Assembly (NCBI GenBank): GCA_009917455.1
Contig: QZDS01000028.1
Coordinates: 1-64,000, forward strand
Reading direction: 5' to 3'
Length of the DNA: 64,000 nucleotides
From: a bacterium 1xD8-48
GTDB lineage: Bacteria > Bacillota > Clostridia > Lachnospirales > Lachnospiraceae
The notes under the pieces are model-generated. The model worked only from the letters and a program-made list of their open reading frames with translations. It had not been told where the DNA came from and did not search any database. The translations under genes were made by a program, and so were the position numbers. Shown in pieces: positions 17,737 to 29,245 of the stretch (positions are counted from its first letter, which is position 1; every line of letters starts with the position of its first letter).

Positions 17737-17810
17737 AGGTAGTCAAAAGACAGAAAGTGTGATAAAATTAAATCTCTGTGCAGACAAAATATCGGAGACA
17801 TTGATAAAAA

Positions 17811-18875
17811 ATGGATACGCGGATTGTAAAAATAGAGGAAGATAATATAGACCAAACGGTTCTTATAAGGGCCGGGGAAATAATAAAAAGCGGCGGTCTT
17901 GTGGCCTTTCCCACCGAAACGGTGTACGGGCTTGGAGGGGATGCTTTAAACGGAACGTCCTCCCGGAAAATCTACGCGGCAAAAGGAAGACCTTCCGACA
18001 ATCCGCTGATTGTCCACATTGCCAAAATGGAGGATTTGCCGAGAATCGCAAGAGACATTCCGAAGCAGGCCCTTGCCCTTGCCGGGAAGTACTGGCCGGG
18101 CCCCCTTACCATGATATTTAACAAGACGGAATGCGTGCCGCCTGAAACGACGGGCGGGCTTTCCACCGTGGCGGTACGGATGCCGTCCAATAAAATCGCC
18201 CGGGCGCTCATAGAGGCCTCGGGAGGCTACGTCGCCGCGCCAAGCGCGAACCGTTCGGGGCGGCCCAGTCCCACCCTGGCAAAATATGTGGCGGAGGATT
18301 TGGACGGAAGAGTGGATATGATTATCGACGGAGGGGCGGCGGAAATCGGCCTGGAATCCACCATTGTGGATTTCACGGAGGAAAATCCCGTGATTTTAAG
18401 GCCCGGGTATATTACGGAAGAAATGATAAGACAGGCGGCAGGATGTCCGGCCGGCCGGAAAACGGTTCCCGGGGCAGGGGACGGCGGGGAAGAAACGGAG
18501 GCGCCTAAGGCGCCCGGCATGAAGTACCGTCACTACGCGCCGAGAGGAAGTCTTACCATTGTGGAAGGGAAGGAGACGCGTCTTGTGTCCGCTTTTATCT
18601 GCAGAGAACTGCAGGGGGCAAAAGCGGAAGGAAAAAAAACGGGCGTGATTGCCACCGACGAGACGGCGGCGGTTTACCCGGCGGACAGCGTCAAAAGCGT
18701 CGGAAAGCGGGCGGACGAGGCGGAAATCGCAAAATCTCTGTTCAGGATATTAAGGGAATTTGACGATGAGGAAATCCAGGTGATTTATGCGGAAAGCTTT
18801 GACGTTCAGGGCATGGGACAGGCGATTATGAACCGGCTTTTAAAGGCGGCGGGAAATCATATGGTGCATGTTTAA
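17811..18875 (+). CDS. threonylcarbamoyl-AMP synthase (Sua5/YwlC)
   Basis: The enzyme makes L-threonylcarbamoyladenylate from threonine, bicarbonate and ATP for t6A37 tRNA modification. The YrdC-type domain (1-210) shows FPTETVYGLG, the KGRPSDNPLIVH motif, PGPLT and PSANRSGRPSPT. A Sua5 C-terminal domain (about 230-354) follows a linker with KAPGMKYRHYAP. At 354 aa it is the long Sua5 form. RpiB follows closely, as in many Clostridia. Confidence 0.95.
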   Translation: MDTRIVKIEEDNIDQTVLIRAGEIIKSGGLVAFPTETVYGLGGDALNGTSSRKIYAAKGRPSDNPLIVHIAKMEDLPRIARDIPKQALALAGKYWPGPLTMIFNKTECVPPETTGGLSTVAVRMPSNKIARALIEASGGYVAAPSANRSGRPSPTLAKYVAEDLDGRVDMIIDGGAAEIGLESTIVDFTEENPVILRPGYITEEMIRQAAGCPAGRKTVPGAGDGGEETEAPKAPGMKYRHYAPRGSLTIVEGKETRLVSAFICRELQGAKAEGKKTGVIATDETAAVYPADSVKSVGKRADEAEIAKSLFRILREFDDEEIQVIYAESFDVQGMGQAIMNRLLKAAGNHMVHV

Positions 18876-18959
18876 AGGACTGAGGGCGGACAAACCGGTT
18901 GGAATGAAAAGCAGCTTACAGTGCATAGAATGAAAATGCAGTGCGGAAACGAGGTAAAA

Positions 18960-19388
18960 ATGATAGCTTTGGGAAGCGACCACGGCGGATATGAATTGAA
19001 AATGCATGTGATGGAGCATTTAAAGGAAAGAGGGATTGCCTGTAAGGATTACGGGTGCTTCGGCACGGATTCCTGCGACTATCCCGATTTCGGGAAGGCG
19101 GCGGCAAGAGCGGTCGCGGAGGGCGAGTGCGACAGGGGAATTGTGGTGTGCACCACCGGCATAGGGATATCCATTGCCGCAAATAAAGTGAAAGGCGTGC
19201 GCTGCGCGTTCTGTACGGATTCCTATCTTGCGAAGATGACAAGACTGCACAACGACGCGAATATGTTAGCCCTCGGGGGCGGCCATACGGGAAAGAATCT
19301 GGCTCTTGAAATTGTGGATACGTTTCTTGACACGGAGTTTTCAAATGAGGAAAAGCATGTGCGCAGAATCGGCAAGGTGGATATATAA
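18960..19388 (+). CDS. rpiB: ribose-5-phosphate isomerase B
   Basis: RpiB interconverts ribose 5-phosphate and ribulose 5-phosphate in the pentose phosphate pathway. The protein begins IALGSDHGGYELK, has the catalytic Cys region in VVCTTGIGISIAANKVKGVRCA and the phosphate-binding HNDANMLALGG. The start at 18960 follows GAGG; 142 aa is the usual length. An earlier in-frame ATG at 18921 gives a non-homologous extension. Confidence 0.96.
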   Translation: MIALGSDHGGYELKMHVMEHLKERGIACKDYGCFGTDSCDYPDFGKAAARAVAEGECDRGIVVCTTGIGISIAANKVKGVRCAFCTDSYLAKMTRLHNDANMLALGGGHTGKNLALEIVDTFLDTEFSNEEKHVRRIGKVDI

Positions 19389-19436
19389 TACTATCAGGTG
19401 TTACACACAATATACGGAAAGGCAGGATAAAGGCGG

Positions 19437-20609
19437 ATGAGAGCGGCGGAAAAGATAAAAATTGCCCTGGGGTTTGCGGCAGTTCTTTTGTTATGCGCCC
19501 GGCCTATGAACGCGTATGCCGATAACGATAAGATAGCGGCGCTGGAAGACCAGATAAATAAGAAGAAAGAAGAGCAGGAGCAGACCAGAAACGAAATCGA
19601 CGAGCGCAAAGACGAATTGGAGGAGCTTGGCGAGACGACGGAAGGTCTTAAGGGGCAGCTTAACAGCTTAAACGCAAGTCTCACTGAGGTCAGCAATAAT
19701 CTGGCTATGCTGGAGAGCGAGATTGAGATTAAAAATCTGGAAATAGACAAGGCGCTGGAGGAACTAAGCGAAGCCCGGCAGACAGAGGACCAGCAGTACG
19801 AAGCCATGAAAAAGCGCGTGAAGTTTATGTATGAGAAGCGGGATTTTATGATATTCGAAATGCTTTTCGGCGCCGAAAGTCTGGCTGATTTTTTAAATCA
19901 CGCGGAGTATATTGAAAAGCTTTCGGCCTATGACAGGAAAAAACTGGATGAATTTGAGGCCGCAAGGCAGGAGGTAGAGCTTGCGAAAGCGAAGCTGGAG
20001 GAAGAGCGGGAGGCTTTGGAGGAGCTGCGGGTATCCGTGGAGGAAGAGCAGGAACGTTATTCCGGGCTGGTGAACCAGACCTCCGGTAAAATCAGCACCT
20101 ATCAGCAGGAAATGTCCCAGACAGAGGCGGAAATGCTGGAATATGAAAGGAAGCTGCAGGAGCAGAAGAACGATATTGCAAAACTGCAGGAAGAGTTGGC
20201 CGAGGAGAGACGGCTTTCCCAGCTCGCGGCGCAGTCCGCATGGCGGGATATCTCGGAGATTACCTTTGCGGAGGGAGACAGATATCTGCTTGCCAACCTG
20301 ATTTACTGCGAAGCCGGCAACCAGCCCTATGAGGGGCAGGTCGCGGTAGGGGCCGTGGTGATGAACCGGGTGATGAGTTCGGTATTCCCCGATACGGTTG
20401 TGGGGGTGATTTATCAGAACAGGCAGTTCTCGCCGGTCGCCAGCGGGCGTCTTGCTCTTGCCCTTTCGGAAAACCACGCAACCAACGCCTGTTACCAGGC
20501 CGCCGACGCGGCCATGTCGGGAACCACCACCGTGGGGAACTGCCTCTTTTTCAGAACCCCCATAGAGGGCCTTACGGGAACCCAGATAGGAGGGCATATT
20601 TTCTATTAA
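19437..20609 (+). CDS. coiled-coil and SleB-type cell wall hydrolase
   Basis: This 390-aa secreted protein has a signal peptide ending near AYA (residue 28) and a long PcsB-like coiled coil (about 30-255). The C-terminal SleB/CwlJ domain has LANLIYCEAGNQPYEGQ with the catalytic Glu, VGAVVMNRV and NCLFFRTP. SleB-type enzymes cleave peptidoglycan glycan strands, often in spore cortex breakdown. Here the coiled coil suggests a vegetative or division role, perhaps regulated as PcsB is by FtsEX. The stop overlaps the convergent DUF402 gene by four bases. Confidence 0.9.
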   Translation: MRAAEKIKIALGFAAVLLLCARPMNAYADNDKIAALEDQINKKKEEQEQTRNEIDERKDELEELGETTEGLKGQLNSLNASLTEVSNNLAMLESEIEIKNLEIDKALEELSEARQTEDQQYEAMKKRVKFMYEKRDFMIFEMLFGAESLADFLNHAEYIEKLSAYDRKKLDEFEAARQEVELAKAKLEEEREALEELRVSVEEEQERYSGLVNQTSGKISTYQQEMSQTEAEMLEYERKLQEQKNDIAKLQEELAEERRLSQLAAQSAWRDISEITFAEGDRYLLANLIYCEAGNQPYEGQVAVGAVVMNRVMSSVFPDTVVGVIYQNRQFSPVASGRLALALSENHATNACYQAADAAMSGTTTVGNCLFFRTPIEGLTGTQIGGHIFY

Positions 20610-21079
20610 ATACCGGAAAGGAAAGCCTGCAGTTTTCCGAAGCCGCCGGAGTAAATAATCTGCAGAAGGCGGTCTAAATGCAGGAGACTGAGCTTTAAGG
20701 TGTCAAGGGAGATGGAACGCTCTTCCAGAGCAGTTACCAACTCATCCAGGTCAACCACTTTTACAAAACCGTCGGGATAAATAATGACATCGGCCAGAAG
20801 GTCGGTTACAATCAGGGAATTATCGGACGGATGGTAGTCGAAGTCAACAATGTCACAGTACCAGTATAAAAGAGACCCGTCCATGCGGCAGAATTTACTC
20901 ACTTTAAAGCCTTCCTTCAGGAAATAACATGAGCCGCCGTGGTGCAGGTCTTTTTTGGGGTGAAGCGCGTGCCAGGAAGTTACGATGCGCTCCTCGTCGC
21001 ATGAAAGGATAACGTCATCCTTAAGGAGAATACATTCGTCGGGGATAATGCGTCTGCGGTATAATGTGGGAGTGGTCAT
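20606..21079 (-). CDS. DUF402 family protein
   Basis: This 157-aa protein resembles the FomD/DUF402 fold, including WHALHPKKDLHHGGSCYF, LYWYCDIVDFDYHP and the metal-binding acidic cluster around VTDLLADVIIYPDG with VVDLDEL. Members are nucleotide phosphatase-like enzymes. The start at ATG 21079 follows GGAGG. It is transcribed toward the SleB-type gene and away from the ATP synthase operon. Confidence 0.85.
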   Translation of the reverse strand: MTTPTLYRRRIIPDECILLKDDVILSCDEERIVTSWHALHPKKDLHHGGSCYFLKEGFKVSKFCRMDGSLLYWYCDIVDFDYHPSDNSLIVTDLLADVIIYPDGFVKVVDLDELVTALEERSISLDTLKLSLLHLDRLLQIIYSGGFGKLQAFLSGI

Positions 21080-21227
21080 AAGAATCCTCCGTTTGCCGTT
21101 TGTGTATGGGTTTCTTTATACAAATTTTACTATTAAATGAAAAAAAAGTCAACGAATCCGTAAATTGTGCACATAAAGAAAAGTTATAAATTTTGTGTAT
21201 ATTTTTCTGAACATTTTTTTTATATTC

Positions 21228-21256
21228 TGGACAGAAAAGAAGAAAATGCTTATAAT
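21228..21256 (+). promoter_or_regulatory. predicted promoter of the atp operon
   Basis: TGGACA and TATAAT are 17 bases apart, upstream of atpZ. The position excludes a far upstream atpZ start at 21167. Confidence 0.6.
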
Positions 21257-21307
21257 AAAAAAGGGTATGCATATGGCATGGAATCGGATTTCGAAAAGGA
21301 GAAGCAT

Positions 21308-21580
21308 GTGAAATATAACCGAAGCGTTTATCAGGCGCTTACAATGATAGGGCAATTTGGAATTAACATGTTGGTTCCTGTCCTTTTTTGTTCCTTTCTG
21401 GGAATGTTTCTGGATAAAAAGCTGGGAACGGATTTTATAGTGATTCTGCTTTTTTTTGTGGGAGCGGTGTCCGGGGGCTATAATGTGTACCGGTTTTCCA
21501 GGCGGGTATTTGCAAGGGAGAGCGAGCAGTCCGCTTATCTTCATAAGGGCAGGAAAGCAAAGGAGACAAATGAAAAGTAA
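21308..21580 (+). CDS. atpZ: AtpZ-like membrane protein
   Basis: AtpZ proteins pair with AtpI and help assemble or supply ions to the ATP synthase. Two membrane helices are visible, one around FGINMLVPVLFCSFLGMFLD and the other around IVILLFFVGAVSGGYNVYRF. A GTG start at 21308 is chosen because AGGAG lies six bases upstream; an ATG at 21278 has no close ribosome site. The length becomes 90 aa, normal for AtpZ. It overlaps atpI by 11 bases. Confidence 0.85.
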   Translation: MKYNRSVYQALTMIGQFGINMLVPVLFCSFLGMFLDKKLGTDFIVILLFFVGAVSGGYNVYRFSRRVFARESEQSAYLHKGRKAKETNEK

Positions 21581-22016
21581 GATAACCGGAATCAACAGAA
21601 CCCTGTTTGAACTGGAAACGGGGATTTTGATATTTGGAATTATATGTCAGCCTTTTATGCTTCTGCCAGAGGACAAAGCAGGTTGCAGCGCCGGGCTCTG
21701 GCTGGGAATCCTGCTTGCGGCGGCAAGCGCTTTTCATATGTGGAGGTCCCTTGACAGGGCCCTTGATTTGGAAGAAAATCAGGCGGTCAAAACCATGGGG
21801 CTTAATAATGTGTTCAGATATTGTTTTATTGTGACGGCATTCGCACTGATTGCCATAAGCGGAATCGGGAATCCGCTTTCCGCGTTTCTGGGGATAATGA
21901 GCCTTAAGGCTTCGGCCTATATGCATTTTATCACCCGGAAAATCAGCGCAAAAATATATGGGGAGGAGATTCTTCCCCCGCTGGTAGAAGAACCTGCAAA
22001 TGGGCAGGATAGATAA
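21570..22016 (+). CDS. atpI: ATP synthase subunit I
   Basis: This 148-aa protein has four membrane helices and belongs to the poorly conserved AtpI family, which assists c-ring assembly. GGAG precedes ATG 21570 inside the end of atpZ. Family assignment rests on length, membrane pattern and position between atpZ and atpB rather than on a strong motif. Confidence 0.8.
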   Translation: MKSKITGINRTLFELETGILIFGIICQPFMLLPEDKAGCSAGLWLGILLAAASAFHMWRSLDRALDLEENQAVKTMGLNNVFRYCFIVTAFALIAISGIGNPLSAFLGIMSLKASAYMHFITRKISAKIYGEEILPPLVEEPANGQDR

Positions 22017-22028
22017 GGAGGTGAGGAT

Positions 22029-22751
22029 ATGGGAGAAGGAATTTTGTTATCCGAATCTGGCAGTGTGGATTTTATGATTCACGGCGTCTTTTCCTATGAG
22101 TTGTTCGGGCAGACGGTTTGGATAACAACAACACATGTGTGCGTTCTGATTGTCTTTCTGGTTATCATTGGCTTTTGCATAGCGGCAAACAGAGCCGTCA
22201 AACATGCCACGGAGGTTCCCGGCGCGTTCCAGAACGTGGTGGAACTGATTGTGGAGATGCTTGACAGGATGATAAGCGGCGTTATGGGAGGTCAGGCGGC
22301 CAGGTTCCGCAATTATATCGGAACGATATTTATATTTATTCTGTTCAGCAACATCTGCGGTCTTTTAGGGCTCCGCCCGCCGACAGCGGATTACGGCGTG
22401 ACTTTCGCACTGGGTATTATCACGTTTACGCTGATTCACTTCAATAAATTTAAATATCAGAAAGTATCAGGCGTACTTAAGGGTCTGTGCGAACCGTGGC
22501 CAATCTGGGCGCCAATCAACATCATAAGCGATTTGGCGGTTCCGGTTTCATTATCGCTTCGTCTGTTTGCCAATATCTTGTCGGGAACGGCGATTATGGC
22601 CCTGATTTACGCACTGCTCAGCAAGGTGGCGATTATCTGGCCGGCTGCGCTTCATGTGTATTTTGACCTGTTTTCAGGCGCGATTCAGACCTATGTATTC
22701 TGTATGCTGACGATGACTTACATCACAGACGCATGCAGCACGGGTGATTGA
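22029..22751 (+). CDS. atpB: ATP synthase subunit a
   Basis: Subunit a forms the ion half-channels of the Fo motor. Multiple helices are clear, and the key Arg is in LSLRLFANILSG, with NIISDLAVPVSL before it. The length of 240 aa is usual. GGAGG lies upstream of ATG 22029. Confidence 0.96.
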   Translation: MGEGILLSESGSVDFMIHGVFSYELFGQTVWITTTHVCVLIVFLVIIGFCIAANRAVKHATEVPGAFQNVVELIVEMLDRMISGVMGGQAARFRNYIGTIFIFILFSNICGLLGLRPPTADYGVTFALGIITFTLIHFNKFKYQKVSGVLKGLCEPWPIWAPINIISDLAVPVSLSLRLFANILSGTAIMALIYALLSKVAIIWPAALHVYFDLFSGAIQTYVFCMLTMTYITDACSTGD

Positions 22752-22770
22752 TAACAATTTAATAATTTAA

Positions 22771-23055
<285 letters not shown>

Positions 23056-23097
23056 AACGGGAGGCAGCGCTATATTTCGAGGAAAGGAGGTTTACGA

Positions 23098-23616
23098 ATG
23101 GAACCCAGAATATTTGACCTTGACCTGCAACTGCTCGCGGACGCAACTTTAATGATTATTGCGGTCTTTGTGCTGTTTTTGGTGGCGTCCTACTTTTTGT
23201 TCAATCCCGTGAGGGAAATGCTGGCGAAGAGACAGGCAAAAATCAAAAACGAACTTGACAGTGCGGCTAAGGATAAAGAGGACGCTTCCGGTCTTAAAAA
23301 GCAGTATGAGGAAAAACTGAAAAATATTGACAAAGAAGCGGAAGAGATTTTAAGCGATGCCAGAAAGCGCGCTCTGGAAAGCGAAAGCAAGATTGTGGCG
23401 CAGGCAAAGGAAGAAGCGGCCAGAATCATCGACAGGGCAAAGGTGGAAGCGGAGCTGGAGAAGCAGAAAGCCGCGGACGATGTGAAGCGCGAAATGGTAG
23501 TGCTTGCATCCATAATGGCCGGTAAGGTGGTAAAGGCATCTATTGATACAACCGTACAGGAAAGCCTGATAAATGAAACGTTAAAGGAAATAGGTGAGAG
23601 CACATGGCAAAGCTAG
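23098..23616 (+). CDS. atpF: ATP synthase subunit b
   Basis: This is the peripheral stalk of 172 aa: one N-terminal membrane helix (about 15-38) followed by a long charged helix that reaches F1. AAAGGAGG precedes the ATG. The end overlaps atpH by 13 bases, a sign of coupled translation. Confidence 0.95.
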   Translation: MEPRIFDLDLQLLADATLMIIAVFVLFLVASYFLFNPVREMLAKRQAKIKNELDSAAKDKEDASGLKKQYEEKLKNIDKEAEEILSDARKRALESESKIVAQAKEEAARIIDRAKVEAELEKQKAADDVKREMVVLASIMAGKVVKASIDTTVQESLINETLKEIGESTWQS

Positions 23617-24152
23617 TTGGAGCGACGTATGGAGAAGCTTTATTTGAGCTGGCCGTGGACGAGGGGAAGGAAAACGAGCTTTTGGACGAAGTCTGCGCTC
23701 TGAAGGAACTGCTTTCCGAAAATCCTGATTTCGGAAGTCTGATGAACCACCCTAAGGTTTTGAAGGAAGAAAAGCTGAAGGTTTTAGAGAATGTCTTTGA
23801 CGGACGGCTCTCTAAGGAGCTGCTTGGCTTCCTCCATTTGATTGTAAGCAAAGACAGATACGGGGAAATTGATTCCATACTGGATTTCTTTATCAGCGAA
23901 GTAAAGCGGGTTAAGGGAATCGGAATTGCTTATGTGACCACGGCAATGGATTTGAATGAAGCGAAGAAGGCGGAGATAGAACAGAAGCTGCTTTCCACCA
24001 CATCTTTTACGAAGATGGAAATGCATTATCAGGTGGATGAAGACCTGATTGGCGGCATGGTCATCCGGATTGGTGACCGGGTAGTGGACAGCAGTATCAA
24101 AAACAGGCTGTCGGGGCTCTCGCGGGAGCTGCTGAAAGTGCAGCTGCAGTAG
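23604..24152 (+). CDS. atpH: ATP synthase subunit delta
   Basis: Delta connects the b stalk to the top of F1. The 182-aa sequence has the helical N-domain (YGEALFELAVDEGKE) and the C-terminal GGMVIRIGDRVVDSSIKNRL motif. It starts inside the atpF end. Confidence 0.95.
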   Translation: MAKLVGATYGEALFELAVDEGKENELLDEVCALKELLSENPDFGSLMNHPKVLKEEKLKVLENVFDGRLSKELLGFLHLIVSKDRYGEIDSILDFFISEVKRVKGIGIAYVTTAMDLNEAKKAEIEQKLLSTTSFTKMEMHYQVDEDLIGGMVIRIGDRVVDSSIKNRLSGLSRELLKVQLQ

Positions 24153-24192
24153 ATGAAGGCCGGCATATCCTGCCAGCTTTCGCAGTAACTAA

Positions 24193-25722
<1,530 letters not shown>

Positions 25723-25788
25723 GATAAGGCGATGCTGTGAAAAATAAATTTTCACAGGTGATTTTAAGAGAAAGGCATGGTTATTGAT

Positions 25789-28102
<2,314 letters not shown>

Positions 28103-28118
28103 TCACGGGAGGAAGCAG

Positions 28119-28523
28119 ATGGCAGATAATAATTTATTTACACTCAGAATCATTACTCCCGACCGTGTATTTTATGAGGGAGAGGTTTCCATGGTGGAAT
28201 TTAACACTACCGAAGGGGAAATCGGCGTTTATAAAAAGCATGTTCCCACCACGGTGATTGTGAGTCCCGGTATTCTTACGATTACCGAGGACGGAGGGAC
28301 GAAAGAGGCGGCGCTTCATGCCGGTTTTGCCGAAATCCTTCAGGATGAGGTAGTGATTCTGGCGGAGATTGTGGAGTGGCCGGGCGAAATTGATTTGGAG
28401 CGTGCCGAGGCGGCGAAAGCGCGTGCCGAGGAACGTCTGCGCAGCAAGACGCCGGAAACGGATATTCTGCGGGCGGAAACGGCTCTGCAGAGAGCCCTTG
28501 CCAGAATCCACACCATACATTAA
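28119..28523 (+). CDS. atpC: ATP synthase subunit epsilon
   Basis: Epsilon is the rotor and regulatory subunit. The beta-sandwich domain (FTLRIITPDRVFYEGE, GEIGVYKKHVP) is followed by the two-helix C-terminal domain. At 134 aa it is full length and last in the operon. Confidence 0.95.
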   Translation: MADNNLFTLRIITPDRVFYEGEVSMVEFNTTEGEIGVYKKHVPTTVIVSPGILTITEDGGTKEAALHAGFAEILQDEVVILAEIVEWPGEIDLERAEAAKARAEERLRSKTPETDILRAETALQRALARIHTIH

Positions 28524-28538
28524 TAAGAAACAAATGAT

Positions 28539-28570
28539 AAGAGAGGGGCAGATAAACGCTGCCTCTCTTT
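28539..28570 (+). terminator. terminator of the atp operon
   Basis: GAGAGG and GGCAG pair with CTGCC and TCTCTT with a two-base bulge, followed by TTT. It lies directly after atpC. Confidence 0.65.
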
Positions 28571-28626
28571 AACGTTTATAAGAAGAAATGCATATGATAG
28601 CTGTAAAGAGAAAAGGAAGTGGTCGT

Positions 28627-29016
28627 ATGCAGGAAAGAAGAATTTTACCCTTCTATATGACATATCCTCTGCCAATGTATTATCAGGAGGAAGACAGCGT
28701 CATTAAGGATTTGGAATATTTACAGCAATTGTATCCGGCAGAGGCGAAGCGTTATCAGAAGGTGATTACCGGGATTTTAGATACGCTGGATTATTCCGAC
28801 AGTATGATTTATGATGAATATCCCGATAAATGGCAGCTCTATAAACTGTCTATGGACATTGCGGACAGGATTAAAAGAGAAGACATAAAAAATAATCCGG
28901 ACGCGGTGTTCCCGGAGGAAAAGTGGAAATGGCTGGGGGATTTGGTGCAGATACTGGTTTGTTATGAGATTTACAGGAGGAGGCATAATAGCAGGAGAGG
29001 GGTGCTGAGGTTTTAG
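28627..29016 (+). CDS. conserved hypothetical protein, 129 aa
   Basis: This short soluble protein has a tyrosine-rich start (PFYMTYPLPMYYQEED) and a predicted helical bundle, ending in a basic tail. GGAAGTGG precedes ATG 28627; an upstream ATG at 28588 is weaker. I do not recognise a family. Tyr and Glu content and position after the atp operon suggest a Clostridia-specific gene of unknown role. Confidence 0.65.
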   Translation: MQERRILPFYMTYPLPMYYQEEDSVIKDLEYLQQLYPAEAKRYQKVITGILDTLDYSDSMIYDEYPDKWQLYKLSMDIADRIKREDIKNNPDAVFPEEKWKWLGDLVQILVCYEIYRRRHNSRRGVLRF

Positions 29017-29245
29017 AGTGGCAAGGGGACGCTCGGGGAGGGTCATATGCCTTCGTCCGGGCGTCCTTTTCCCCATCCTCCAATTTACAAAACTTTTGGT
29101 TGTGGTTTCTCCCCGAAATAAGTAAAATATAGTCATATGACAAAATACACAAAGCAGTTCTGTTACACAAATTGTGGACAGGCACTGATTCGGAAAAAAC
29201 AGATGCCTGCATCCGGGCGTCTGATGGAAGATAGATGGGAGTAGT

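Noticed and set aside
21167..21307. Long N-terminal extension of AtpZ from 21167 or 21278
   Set aside because: A -10 box at 21251-21256 lies inside the longest version, and the strongest ribosome site precedes GTG 21308.
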